Translations under genes and position numbers: made by a program
Origin: Chamaea fasciata
Taxonomy: Eukaryota; Chordata; Aves; Passeriformes; Sylviidae
Reading direction: 5' to 3'
DNA: 64,000 nt
Assembly: GCA_029207755.1 (NCBI GenBank)
Contig: JARCOQ010000002.1
Coordinates: 112,765,745-112,829,744, forward strand
Part shown: one piece after another, positions 11,901 to 24,862 of the stretch
Layout of the letters: every line of letters begins with the position of its first letter
How positions within the stretch are numbered: the first letter of the stretch is position 1
Notes under the pieces: generated by a model
The model's database searches: none
The model's input: only the letters and a program-made list of their open reading frames with translations
Told to the model about the DNA's origin: nothing

Positions 11901-14785
11901 CTACTGCCCTTTTGGGAGCAGTCACTCTTCCCTGGCTGGTTTTATTGGGTGTAAACCTTTCCCTGCTCCTCTCCCTGACCTCCTCACTTTCCCAGTGTGT
12001 TTGGGGTTGGCTGGTTGGTTGGATTACAATTTGAGTGTTCTGTTTTAAAGGGAGGATCAGCTCAGGCTTCATGATCAAGGGCTGCACACAATTTCTTCTC
12101 GTGGAGGGAAAAGAGAGAGAACAGGTTCACAAGCTGGGGCAGCCCCTTCCATTTTTAAGTCTTTGATTCTGGGGCACCCTCTCCCCAAGGTTATCCCACT
12201 CTCTAATCTGCCTCTAACTAGTTTGTACCATTGACTGCTAATTTTTCTTTTCTTTTTCCCCCAGAAATCAGCACTCAGGTGTTGGACAGTGAGAAATATT
12301 GTCAACTATCTCCTTTTTTTATTATTTTTTTATTATATTTTATTTTATTTTTTTCTGGAAAATATGGCTTGTGTCAGGTGCAGCTCCAGACTGCCCCCAA
12401 ATCCTGTAAATAGTTTGGAACAAGTACATGCAGTTAGTCCTGTCCAGTCTCAGAAAAATCCCCGTGTCTTGCAGGTGTCTCAGTCCTCTGCTGCTTGCAG
12501 TGTCTATTTTCTGTATATCTCAAGAGGAAAGGAGGTACAGGAGGTTATTAGAATGAGGAAATGATCCTCTGGCACTAACCTGGATATTTTTCTGTTAAAA
12601 AAAATTTAAAAAAAAAGCCTGCAGCTTCCTCTTGGAATTGGGTCTGTGAGCAGCTGACTACGTTTGCCATGAATGACAATTAATAATGCCTAGCAACAAC
12701 AACTAAACAGAGCAGAAATAAGATTGTCTGGGGAGAGAGAAAAAAAATACCCAACAACAGCCACTGGATAACCCATATGTTTTATTTTCAAAGTGGAATT
12801 AGTGAATCCAAACTATTTAGCTACTGTGTGCACTTAACTCTGGGCCACCCATGTGTGGAAGATTTTTTGGCCAGAGGGGAGGAAAATTTAAATTTTTGTG
12901 TCTTTTGCCTTTTCCTCTTGCATTAACAGCTAGTGCAGCACTGGTTCTCACCTCAGGAGGAAAAGCTGCTTCTTCCTGCTGTCCTCCCTTCTCCAGCCCG
13001 GGGCTATCTCTGGTGCCATCTCACAGCACTTGCCAGTCCCAAAAAATTGGTTTGAAAGTGAGGAGAGTAATTTACCTGTGTTTTAACTTATTTTTCTCCT
13101 ACTGTTCCCTTTTCTGTCCTTCCTCGGTCACACCAGAAATGTAAATATTCATCATCAGAGATGACTGAAATTGCATGAGAAATTTTTCTTTAGCTCTGCC
13201 AGAAAGAAGTTTGGATTCATTTACACCTGGAGTGGATCTTATTCCCTCTTGGAAAAAAAATTACTCAATGATAATAAATGTGCTTCTACAAAGTCAATAT
13301 TCCTTTCAAGTTCTGCCTGTGCTTTCATCAGCTTGGGGTGTATGTGGGAGAATGTTTAGAAAGAATAGTCACAAAAATGCTTTCTGGCAAAGGAAGAGAT
13401 CACAGATCAGATCAATGAGATTTCCACAGAAAAGAGAATTGAAGTGATTTAATTTTATCAGCCAGCAATCTTACATTTGGGACCAGTCATGTTTTACTGG
13501 TGTCTCTAGCAAATAAACTTCTTTGAGAAAATATCATAGACAAATAATTTTATAAAACCTCAAAAAACCAAAGCCTGGCATGCAATTTCAAAATGAGCAC
13601 GTGCACTTCTATGAAACGATTAACATGCACAGCTTTTGATCGTGACAGACTCTAACAAATGTGAAAGTCCTGGCAAAATGGTGTTTAATTAGTTGTGCTC
13701 TGGCATAAATGTGCAAATGTTGGAGAAAACCTGTCCTTTCAGGACTGAGGTTCCCAAAGGACAAGACACTTTAACAGGGAGGAAAAAAGCAAAAAAATAG
13801 AAAAGGTGTATCTTGAATTATTTTTCCTTGTCAGAGTACCCCGACCATTTTCATCCTCTCTTTTATGAGACGCTGTCCAGTTCATTATACCTGATTAAAA
13901 GTAGCTACATTGACCCTCAAACCCTGCACAATTTGACCTAAAACACATGAAGATTTGGCCCCTAAAAGATTCTGTTGTTGGTGTTTTCTCTGGCCTTGCC
14001 TTTCAGGAATAACAGAGCTGTTCTGTTTGTGTCGGGTCTGAGCAGTTGGTGGTGATCTAGTCTACAATTTTTTGGGTATAAATGATCTTTTGGGATTATT
14101 CCAGGATAAGAGTGTTAGAACCACAACTAATGAACTCTAAGTACAGAAATTGAGACTCTTTTCTGGATGGTGGCTATGGCAAATATTAACACCAGATGGA
14201 CAGGCAATAGTGCTTCTGGAAAAAGGCCTCTCTCTATATAATTTTTTTTCCCCCACTAAGCAGTAACTACAGTTGGAAATGTTATTCAAATCCTCCTTAT
14301 ATTTGAATTTTCACTGCTGACCTGTCGTAGCTCAAAATTCCTTCTGTCTGAAATGGACAATTCACAGTTTTTTCCACATCATAGATGGAGTTGTTGGTGC
14401 TCCAGAACCCAGGGAATAAAACTGAGGCAGGATTCCAGCCCCTTGAGACCTTCCTAAGTAATAAACATTGATGAAGACACTTTTGTTTTATGCACTTACA
14501 GAAATTCCTAAATATTCTAGTACACCTAACAAAGATTTGCCTGTTCTTGACTGTAGCTCATTGCTTTTGGATCTGGCTGACAATTACATTTGCTTTTACA
14601 CAGCTTCCCAATTCATTAATAGATTGCTTGGAACATGAAACATTGCATAATACAGGATTAAATAACAGCTCACATTTGCTAGCCTGCTCTTCTCTTTATT
14701 CAGAAAAGCAAGAAAAAGTCATCACTGAGCCATCACACTGGACAATAAATTAAAATGTTGTTATATGACCCTTTCCTAGAACTAC

Positions 14786-14809
14786 TTTTTTTTTTTTTAA
14801 AAAAAAAAA
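14786..14809. repeat. T13A11 homopolymer palindrome
   Basis: A T run is joined directly to an A run. Similar TnAn junctions occur near 25716-25733 and 39930-39943. Such tracts disfavour nucleosomes; any role here is inference. Confidence 0.85.
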
Positions 14810-16318
14810 GCATATAGACATCTTCAGTTTTGTGTTCATAGTGTGTGGTTTAATGTATGTGGTGGAAGAAAAATCCCATCACTTTCTAGACTCCTGAAAT
14901 ACTTTTAGACACGCTGATTGACAAGTCATAAGTAGTGCTCCCAGCAACATTTTAGTTCTGTGGATTTACAGCTCATTATCACTTATGCTCTCTGTAAAGA
15001 TTTAAAACTACCACATTTTTAGAACCTGAAATAGGAGTAATAAAAAAATACTAAAATAATTACTTCTGAAATGTGTATTACTGGCATTATCAAATCCTTA
15101 TTTTAGCAGGAGGATGTATTGGTGTTTTAAAACTCAGCAGCAATTGACACAAAGTTTCGGTGGAAATATTTCTGCCAGGATTTTGAAACTGTGCTGGATC
15201 TTAATGGCTCCAGAACGAGGCAGAAGAACAGAGTTAGGTGGTTTAGCATTAGCATACAAAACCTGAGCTCAAAACCCTGCTTTGTTACTTGTTTGCAGGT
15301 GCAGTGGCAAAAAAATCTGCTTGGTTTTCATGGGTTCCTCAAAAAATGAGAATATCCCATGCTCAGGAACATGACAGGTGCACTCCATGCTGCTAGTTCC
15401 TACATGGGAGTCCAAAAAGGAAAACCAGATTAATTTGCTGTTGAGTGAATCATTGCTAAAGAAAATAGCCTGCAGAAATGCTTATTTTAGGCAGTGTTTG
15501 CACTGTTCAGCAGGCACTTCAGAAACCTTGGGGGTGATTGGAGAACGAGTTGTGGGATGCAAATAAATCAGTCCCTCCAGTGTATTTTAGTGTGGAAACC
15601 ACAGAAAACCTGAGCTGGAGTGAGTGCACATGCAGCCAACTGCAATGCAGTCCATGGCTGAGGAGGAAAAATGTGTTATTCAGGTGAGAAATAAGCTCCC
15701 AGGTATCAATTTTATTTTTTCTCCCCTGGATCAAGGGAGCTCTTTCAAGGTAATCTGATTTCAGCGTTGGCTGTGAATTCTGCTGGCTGCCTCTGGAAAG
15801 CTGTGCTCTCTGTGCCAGGCAGTAATTGCGTTAATCATCCATTTTTAAATAACTGCATTTGAAGTTAAGTTGAGAATTGCTTTTCAGATCTTTAATTTGC
15901 TTTGGAAAAGTGAAATAATTCCCACAAGGGTTGTGCTAATCAATATTCCAGAGGCAAGTAACCTTTGCTAATACTTGAATATAGGATACTCTATATTCTC
16001 TTGCTTAAAGAATTCTGGGGGAAAAAAAAAATACACCAATTCCATCTGTAATTTGGCAGGTTAATAACTTTTCTGACTGCCAGGCATAGGGGTTTTTAGT
16101 CAACAGGAGATTCATCAAGTACAAAATTGCATTATATTATCTTCCTTTCATTGTTGTTGTTTTTGTTTTAAACCTTCTCGCTAATATAAATGATGACAAA
16201 TTGCAGGGCTGTAAATTTGAAAGTCCCTAAATGGCATTTTTTGTCAAAGCCTTTCCGCTGAAATGCTTACTTGGAAAGATTTTTTTTTTTAAAACCTCAG
16301 GAGCTGGGGGAGGGGTTT

Positions 16319-16370
16319 TAATTATTATTATTATGCATCATGACACAATGCATTATGCATCATGGTTGTT
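16319..16370. promoter_or_regulatory. Paired TTATGCATCATG sites, candidate POU/octamer-type element
   Basis: The same 12-bp word occurs at 16331-16342 and 16353-16364, start to start 22 bp, about two helical turns. Each carries the palindrome ATGCAT. A short ATT repeat precedes it. Function is inference. Confidence 0.3.
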
Positions 16371-17745
16371 TTTTTGCTTTTTAAACACTTGTTATGAATG
16401 ATGAAACTAACACGAACGGACATCCAGGGAGAGCTTCTGCACAAACCTTCCTGTGATGTCATATTCTGTTTCCAAGGAATTGCAATTTACTTGGAAAAGA
16501 GAGGATGGGCAAACTTAGGGGCACTTGGAAGCACACTAATAATTAGCTGACAGGTAGTCATCAAGGGAAAATCACCTTTTTTTTTAAAGGTGTCCTCCCA
16601 TGGAACTGGATAAAAACCTCGTGTTTTAAGAGCTAAAATGGTAGAATGTGAGCATTGCTGTCTTGAACATGGGGGTGTTTTACCCTGCCTCCTTTGAAGC
16701 CACCTGCAAATTACTGTTGATGCTCAGAACTTTCTTTTTTTGCCTTGTTTTTCCCACCCAGACATGCGCATAAACTGAAAAATAAATTGCTAGTGAGGCT
16801 GATAGAAAAGCTGATGGGATACAATAGATTCAGTGCCAGAGCTGCTTTTTCATCTTGCCTCTCTCCACCAAGTAAATATTTCCTGTTCCCTTGAAATCAG
16901 TTTGATATTTAGGTTCTGCACCAGGTACAAGAGGAACAAAGGGGAGGACTGTGCATTCATTTCTTTAATAAAACCTATTTTGTAAATAGTCATAGAGCTT
17001 GCATAGGCTGCATCCTGTAAAAATTAGGGGGGACAGAGAAAATCTGAATAGATTTTTAAGGAGTCACAGCAGGCAATGGATTTGAGGGGGGGGAATAAAA
17101 ATACTGTGCTTTCCCAGGAGGCAAGTAGAATCCAATATTTCATATTTCAGGGTTGGAGAAATGAAATTTCAGTGTCTTTGTGGACATTAAAGATGATATT
17201 GGTGGTGACCCACAGACAATTGGCAACTACATTTGTTTCCTGAGATGCTGATCAGGAAAGTCTGAAATGTGTGTCTCCCCATCCCAAATATCCAGAATAA
17301 TTGCCTGGTAGTTGCACCCTGCTTTTTTAAAGGAAAAAAAAAAAAAATCCCAAACCACACCACAATCTCTTTTACTTTTGTACATGCTCTGCCCCTCCAG
17401 GCTGGCTCCAGTTTCTGCCTCCAGAAACGTGTGGTTGTGGCTTGGGGATTTTGCCAGGAGGTTGAAAAAACAATTGATTTGTTCTTTTTTTCTGTATTTA
17501 CTATTCCCCCCCTTACATTTTTCCAACTTTGTGGTTACAGAATAATTGTCTATTTCCCTCCACCCTATACAGCCCAAATTCAAAAAAAAGTCACAATACC
17601 TTTGGTGTTGCTGCTCTGGTGTTGATTTGGGGTATGAAATCCTACCATTTGCCTCCTTGCCTGGTGAACCTTCTGTAAAGATGTAGAAAAAATTACTCAT
17701 GTCTTCCCTTCTCTACTGCCAGGGCAGGGAGCAGAAGCCTCTGCT

Positions 17746-18107
17746 CAGAATCCCAGAATGGTTTGGGTTGGAAGGGCATCCAGAGCCACCTCTGCCATGG
17801 GCAGGGACGCCTTCCACTGTCCCAGGCTGCTCCAAGCCCCGATTTCCAACCTGGCCTTGGACACTGCCAGGGATCCAGGGGCAGCCACAGCTTCTCTGGG
17901 CATCTGTGCCAGGGCCATGCCACACTCCCAGGGAAGAATTTTTTGCTATTATCCCAACTAACCTTGTCTTCCTTCAGCTCAAGGCCATTCATCCTCATCC
18001 TGTCACTCCACGCCCTTGTGAAAAGACCCTCTGCAGCTCTCTTTGTAGCCTCAGTCTGAAATACCTGAAGTCTCCAGGATGGATTCTCTTGCACCCTCCC
18101 TCCTAAC
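17746..18107 (-). mobile_element. CR1 LINE 3' fragment
   Basis: The + strand begins CCCAGAATGGTTTGGGTTGG and continues through the complement of the GTGTCCAAGGCCAGG and CCTGGCAC segments of CR1. About 360 bp are kept. The opposed open frames on both strands within it are accidental products of its base composition. Confidence 0.9.
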
Positions 18108-21100
18108 AGGAATGGTGTTTGTCACCTTTCAGCAATTTCCACCCAGGGTTGCTCCATTCTGACACACTTTGCTCAGCCTAAGCTTTCTGAACTCATCCCA
18201 CACAAAACCTAAATCCTTATTATTCTCAGGCGCTGCCAGCTGAATCAAAGGGAATTTTGATTTTATGGAGAAAGTCTTGGTGGCTCATTCCCTCTTCATT
18301 GTGCCCCTGCTGTTTAGACAAACCTTTCAGACATCTCTTGAGAAGAAAGCACAACAAGGTTGTGTTCTTGTGCTGCTGGCTCCAATCTGAGCATGTTCAG
18401 CCTTGTTAGGCTGGTCTCCCTCCTACTGAACTAACAAGATCCTTTCAGTCACCTTCTGCAGGAATTGGGGAAAGCTGGTGGCATTAAATGGTTTTGCAAA
18501 GATCTCTGCTGGTTTCGTTTGTCCTTATAAATATTTTATGGCATCATGGCTCTGTAAAAATGCAGTGGTTTTGTGTAGTAAACCTAAATAAGGATAAGCT
18601 TACACAAGGTATATTTTTTTCTGTGCATCAAAAGAGAAAAGGAGAAAGTTGAAATGCATAATGAGACACAGCGTGTTTCTAGTGCTGGGTAACCTGTGTT
18701 GTTGTTAGGAGATTTAGTAGAAATGTTTACTAGAAAATGCAGTATTCAGGCTGAATTTTAACAAGGATTGTTAAGCTCTTATTTGTATTTGATATTCAGG
18801 CTGGCGACAGAGAGAGCTGCAGGTAGTGGTCAAAGATTGAACGACAAACCTTGACTCACATTCCTTTTTTTAACCCTTAAAACTTCCTTGACGTGGTCAA
18901 TTAGCCTTTTCCATTGCAAAATGGAGTAAGACTTCTTGTGGTTATTCTGTAGATTGCTTAATTTTTTTTAATCTCTTTGTGTGTGGGGTTTTTTTTTTAA
19001 CCAGGTAGTAAAAAATTAAGTTCTAACGAATCCTTGATTACATTATGATTGATGTCTTTGTTTCAGAATCTGCCTCTACTGAGCACAGAATGGGAATGTG
19101 TGACTAGAAGTGAAGAGGGAAGAAAGACTCAATCTGATTCTTTACAATTAACCAAAAATATTCACAGGATTTGCCTTCAAGGGAAAAAAAAATGGAGAGA
19201 AAATAATTTGGAAAATTTATGTCCCTTTTTATTTAGTTAGAAACTTTGTCTTGTGTAAAATAAAGCCTCCAATTGCTATTCATTCCTGACTGAGAACTCT
19301 CTCCCTCCATTTTAAAGATACTTCCTCAAAGTTTTAGTCAGACAAAAATGACATTCTGAGTGGAAGTGCTAAATAGGTTTGTACATAATTAAGAAACGAG
19401 CAGCAGGCTGTGACTTTGAATGTTTGCAGCACAGAATGAGGATTTTCCCTTTGCTGAGATTCTATTAAATTTGACAATGAGAGAATTCATGCTTGACTTG
19501 CTCTTGGTGGTCTGTCAAGGCTGAAGCCAGTGGCATATATTGAGGTTTATAAACTCTTTACAGAAGCTGTGTGTCCCTTTGAACAGAAACACAGTCTGGT
19601 ACAGTAATTCACCCCCTTTTCTCACTAATCATCTGTGCAGTTAATGGGTTTGGGTGTTTAATGGCATTAATTCAGTAGCAACATCTTGTGAGCACAGTAG
19701 ACACTGAAAAAGCCCAGCCCTGTGGTTTATTTGAATCAAAAGGTGGGTGCAGGATGTGTGCCTTGGTCAAACACACCTGATCATGTCCAGTTTGTCAAGT
19801 TAAACAAAACATTTTTAACAGGGGGAGATAAAGGTGGGGGGAAAAGCTGTTTTTCAGAGTGTAAAATAGCTGGATGCCCTACTTCAGCAGACAAATGCTG
19901 TGACAAAGTGGAGGAGAAGCTGATGTTTAATAAGAGATTTCCTAATCTCTTTCTCGATGGAATGGGTTTTTTTTTTTTTTCCACAGAAAAAAGAGGCTAA
20001 TCCTCATTTTTTATTTACTTATGTGAAAGTCTTGAGATTTTCTGTTCTGGATCCAAGGGTGTGGCAATCTTATTTATTACTTGTGATTTTTCCTTCCTTG
20101 TCAGATGTTGTAAACAATTATAATTGACCTGACAGTTATTATACTTAAAGTTTTAATTTGGGGACATGTAAGTTTCCAACAAAACTTGATGTTATTCTTT
20201 TAAACACACAGTTATCATAAGTTCTATTTTTTATCAAAAGAATTTTTCTTCCCTGCTTTCCTTGCACTTCCTTTCTTTTGATCTCTTTCCTCTTCCCTGG
20301 AGAAAAAAGGCATTGAAGATGAAGTTAGAGGACACTCATGTGGAATTTGAGGATACTGAGTGAGATAAAAAGCAGGCAAGATGAAGATTTTGTTTGTGTA
20401 TCAGTGGAAATGGAGAAAAGTAGGTTTTAGAATTAGGAAGGCCCCATCACAAACGTGGATAAGACTTGAGGACATGACTTGGTGCTGAGAGAGTTAAAGA
20501 GGATTTGAAGTATTTATATCCTTTAAAAAAAGCACTGTCTAATTATCTGATGTTTTTATACTTTAAGAACAAAGGGAAATATGTTTAACTTCATACCAGT
20601 AAAATTTTTTTGCAGCTTTGCAATCTTAAAACATGGCAAAAAGGTGTATATAGATGGCTGCAGAGAGGAGAGGTTGACAGGGTAAAACTTAACTGTACTT
20701 TTGATTCACAGTAGCTAATTCAAATTATATGTGTTCTGTAATTATGTTGCCTCGAGCTCCCATTAACGTTGATGAGCTAAATGTATTTATCAGTGGAAAA
20801 ATAGGCCTCATTTTATACATCTAAATAGTTTAATGTTTTTAATGCAGATTGCCTGATTTGTAGAGGCAGCATCATCAAATGACAAGGTAGATGAGGGATG
20901 TGTGATTTTTTTTTTTTTTTTTTTTTTTGGGCCTGTAAAATGCTACCAATTAATTCCTTCTGAGAGTGACTCTCAGCAACCTGAAGTTGTTGCTGTGTGA
21001 TAGAAAGTCACTGCTCTGCATCTTTATTTATGCATCTATATACAGTCTTCACCCAGGCTGTAGCTTAAATGACTTTGTGGGTACATCTTAAAAAAGGACA

Positions 21101-21130
21101 GCTGGGAAGTTACCTTTGGTGTTAAAAATG
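18108..21130. other. Intronic sequence without a gene
   Basis: AT-rich, with T runs near 18961, 19968 and 20908. No exon or known repeat seen. Confidence 0.6.
20908..20928. repeat. Poly(T) tract
   Basis: A run of about 21 T followed by GGGCC. No associated element is recognised. Confidence 0.85.
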
Positions 21131-21264
21131 TGTTTAAGACCAGTTTGGATGGAGCTCTGAGCAGCCTGGGGAAGTGGAAGGGGTCCCTGCCTCTGGCAGG
21201 GGTTGGGACTGGATGATCTTTAAGGTCCCTTAAACCAAATCCATTCTGTGATTCTGTGGTTCTG
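21131..21264 (+). mobile_element. CR1 LINE 3' tail fragment
   Basis: Shows GGATGGAGCTCTGAGCAGCC, then the GGTTGGGACTGGATGATC motif, and ends in the tail repeat ATTCTGTGATTCTGTGG. The 3' tail is intact. Confidence 0.88.
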
Positions 21265-21399
21265 CACTTAAAAAACAATGGATTCTCTTAGGTAAAAGGA
21301 AGGAAAAAGACTGGTTGGAGTGCTGTGGTATTTTAGATATACTTGAGGGCAAGAATCTGAAGAGATCCTGGCTTTTCTGAGGAGTGGAGTTCTTTCCCG

Positions 21400-21720
21400 T
21401 CTTCCCCTGACACTTTTCTGTCCAATTACAAAATACCACCTAGACCCAGGAAGGAGAAGGTGAAAAAGAAGGACTAGCTTATGCCCCCAAATCTCCATTT
21501 TGCTTTATATATATATTACTATATACTAAAACCTTAAACTCTAAGTTTTCCACCATGAGATATTACACACTTCTATTCAAACTACACACCCACAATCCCA
21601 GTGCTATCACTCAATTTTGGAAGCCTTTTCCAAGGCCTCAGGTCAAATGCAGTGTTTTCTTGGGGCTCAGTGCCTCTCAGCGCAGAAAGCCTAAAATTCT
21701 CAGTGCCCAGGGTTCCAACA
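21400..21720 (-). mobile_element. LTR, family 2, copy A (3' truncated)
   Basis: On the minus strand it starts TGTTGGAACCC at 21720 and follows copy B closely through the CTGCATTTGACCTGAGGCCTT region (21610-21640) to the TTTTGTAATTGGA block near 21430. Similarity then stops, so the last third of the LTR is missing or replaced. A CR1 tail ends about 135 bp away at 21264. Confidence 0.72.
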
Positions 21721-24117
21721 TCCTCCTCCTTCTTACAAGCACAAATTTTGAGCTGGTAATGTAGGATCTTCTTTTTCCTTTCAGCACTTCAGAATCAGTA
21801 AGAAGAATTAAAACCTGCCAGTTGTGGTCCCATCTGTATCTGTTTGGGCTACAGCTCAACTGTGTGATTGAATTAGAACAAACAGAGCAACCCCCCAGCA
21901 AGCAAATGAGCAACAAGGGATGTTTTCCTCTGAACTTCCACACTGATGGAAGTGTCCAGACAGGCAAGAGGGAGCTGCCCCTTCCTTCCTACAGGTGATT
22001 TCTTAGTAGAACTGGGCCATGTTCTGCAAATCTTCTTCCATAAATTAAAGTTAATGGTGCCATTAAGTCTTTCTCATCCGACAAAAATGATGTTGCTTTC
22101 AACCCCTGCCCTGCTCCCCCTTAAATTCTCTCATTTTTTTTGACTGGGAGATTTGCTCTGTGAGGGTCTGAGGCCAATATTCAACAACAGTGATTCAATT
22201 CCACAACATCATCTCCAAGCCTTTTAAAGAAGTCAACTCCGTAGGTGAAATAAATCTTGCGTAACAGAGTGAAAAATTAAATTCTTCTTTCCCGTGTTAT
22301 TTACACTGTTCTGTTAGTCATTGCTATTATCTGTTTCATCATTCATCAGGGTTGCAACAGCAGTTCCCTGGCTGTGGGCACCACATGGTGTTGATGCACC
22401 AGTTAATGCGCCTTTAGATCAGCAGCTGGTTGAGTTTCAAGGATGGACCTTGAAAGGTGCTTTACAGGGGGACTCAAAGTGACTGCTCAGGTGCACAGAG
22501 TTATTTTAGTCTATTTGTGTTTGAAAGTGTCTTCTAAAAGCTGAGGGGTGTAATGTGGTACAGGTTGAAGTCAGGTGCCAAGATCACAAGACAAGTTATT
22601 ATTTTCCTTTCTTCCATCTTGCCCTCCATTTTTTTTTAAATTTTTCTTGGTTTTTTATTTTATTTTTTAAAATTATATATATATATATAATTTATATATA
22701 TAAAATTTATATATATATTTAAAATTTATATTTTATAGTTTTAATCTTATTTCTATCCTAAGTGGCCACTCACCTTGAGATGTCCCTTTATAACCACAGG
22801 ATCACCTGTATCACCTACAAGTCTATATAAAACATGAATCCTCTATATAGGGATACTTGGCAGGGATTTGCTGTGGTGAGAGGGAAGCTAAATTCTTCCC
22901 CCTCAACTTGGGGTCCTGCTCAATGTCTGAGGGTGGCTCCTGCAGCTGTTGGTAGAAGATGGGGTTGAGAGCCAAACCCTGAATCTGTGACAACAAAAGT
23001 ACCTGCAAGTGATAGGAGAGCCCTTGAAATCCCTGCAGCGCTGTGCAGCATCACCAGGCAGGCTGCCAAACCCACAGCTTTTTAACTAAACAAACAAACA
23101 AAAGAAGCCCTTAGGCCAGGCAACAAGAAAGTTTGTGCTTCTGACAAAGAAAAAACAAAACGGTTTTTGGAAAGGTAGGGTTTGTGTAACCAACCGAATT
23201 AAAACATTGTAGTACCTGAGGGCAAGGGAATCCCTGTGGGGTTTTTTTGCTTCAAGTCTTATTTGCATGAGGATTTGTAAAGCTATTCTTGACTTACATA
23301 AATCATCAACTGTAATAAGCCTTTATTTTAAGAGGGAGATTCAATAGGAGATTGCCTGCTTTGAAAACATTTCTAAAATGGTGAGGGAAACATCGAACAA
23401 GATTAAATCAAAAGGTGAAATTGAGCCCCCCTAAAGGGAGGAAGAACCACGTGCAATCCTATATAACTTTCATATTAAATAAACAGTGCAATATAGCAGC
23501 TTTGCATAGAAGGGCTGCAAACCATATTTATTTTTGGGGAGAACTGAATTGTTCTTGCATTTCAAGAATGCAAGAATCCTTTGTCAGGATGGTGTATTGC
23601 TCACCTTGGGCTCACACTTAGCTGAGTCTCACAGAGTTCCTCACATTTTCTGAGCTGGATGTGCCAGTAAAACATACATTGAAGAGGAAAGATTGGCCCC
23701 CCCAAAGCAAAGAGATCTGTTTTAATTGTGTTTCAATTTATATTTGTTTTAGCTGCTGACCTTTAGGATCCTGACTGATTCACTCTACCCATAGTATGGG
23801 TTACAGTGGTGATGGCGGGTGTGTACTGAGCTTTCCCCCTCCCTGTGTCTTGGGGAGGGGTGAGATCTGTAAATTTTTAAAAAAATTTGGTTGTTTTCTG
23901 TGTGAGACAAGGGTGCAGTGAACCTTTGTGAGCAGCAGCAGTCAGGGCTCCAAACCCCACGAGGATCCAGCAATCCCTAGTGCTGGTGAGCCAAGAGCTC
24001 CCATGGAGAGCACCTGTGGGAGCCCTGATGTGCAGGGAGGGAGCTGCAGGAGGTTTACTGGGAATTCCTCTTCGTTCAGCTCCTGGGACCATGGAGGTCT
24101 TGCACAGATAGCTCTGG
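21721..24117. other. Intronic sequence without a gene
   Basis: Only the AT array at 22670 stands out. The rest is unassigned. Confidence 0.6.
22670..22737. repeat. AT dinucleotide array with palindromic arms
   Basis: Stretches of (AT)n separated by AATTTAT-type spacers make several overlapping inverted repeats. It is likely unstable and poorly sequenced. Confidence 0.92.
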
Positions 24118-24276
24118 AAGTATTTTTAGTAAATTTTTCCATGTGAGGGTGGGCAGGCCCTGGCACAGGGTGCCCAGAGAAGCTGGGTCTGCTCCTGGAT
24201 CCCTGGAAGTGTCCAAGGCCAGGTTGGATGGAGTTCTGAGTAACCTGGGATAGTGGAAGGTGTCCCTGGGATAAAA
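24118..24276 (+). mobile_element. CR1 LINE fragment lacking its 3' tail
   Basis: GGCCCTGGCACAGGGTGCCC and GTGTCCAAGGCCAGGTTGGA identify the CR1 segment. It breaks off after GATAGTGGAAGGTGTCCC, so the terminal 50-60 bp are missing. Confidence 0.83.
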
Positions 24277-24778
24277 TCTTGCACATGGCCAGAATGGAAT
24301 AAGCTACATGAAGATGTATCAAGTCTGAGGGTTGACCTGCAACTTCCCAGAGTGGCTTAATAATAGCCAGACAACTTCCCTGGACGTGCTTTGTAATACA
24401 AATGTTTAAATAATGACAAAAATAACAAACATCACAGACTTAAAGAAATATAATGTGTATATTACATACATTATATACAAATACAGTGTAGAGAGCACTT
24501 ACACTGGCTGTGGCAGTCCAAAAAAGCAATGGGGCCCCTCTGTGCAGTCTTTTTAGTCTTGGTGGTCTAGGTGGGCTATTTGGCACCTTGACAATGAAAT
24601 TGGCAACAGGCTTTGAGGTACATTTCCAGAGCCCAACCAGTGCTCCTGTGCTGGCACTGGACCAGCCACAGTGAGAGCATCACAGAAGATTCTCGTCCAT
24701 TTTCCTTTTAAGTTCAAAGGTAAACTGCAACTCTTTTCCTCCTATGGAAACACCTGCTTGGGGGTGGGAGTGCATTAC

Positions 24779-24862
24779 TACATCCCTGCCCATGGCAGGG
24801 GGTGGAATGAGATGCTCTCTAAGGTTCTTTCCAACCCAAACCATCCAGTGATTCTATGATTT
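24779..24862 (+). mobile_element. CR1 LINE 3' tail fragment
   Basis: CCATGGCAGGGGGTGGAATGA is followed by the TTCTTTCCAACCCAAACC motif and the tail ATTCTATGATT. It lies 500 bp after the tail-less fragment at 24118 on the same strand, and could be the other part of one interrupted insertion, although the segments overlap little. Confidence 0.85.

Larger units (their letters stand above)
7967..17745. other. Intronic sequence without a gene
   Basis: The longest stretch without a recognised transposon in the left half. Unique-looking segments with homeodomain words occur near 8830, 10200, 13600, 15830 and 16330. The open frame at 17227-17700 (minus, 157 codons) is low-complexity and matches nothing I know. 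Confidence 0.6.

Noticed and set aside
17227..18107. Several overlapping frames of 98-157 codons
   Set aside because: They fall in a CR1 fragment and in low-complexity T/A-rich DNA with no protein similarity that I recognise.
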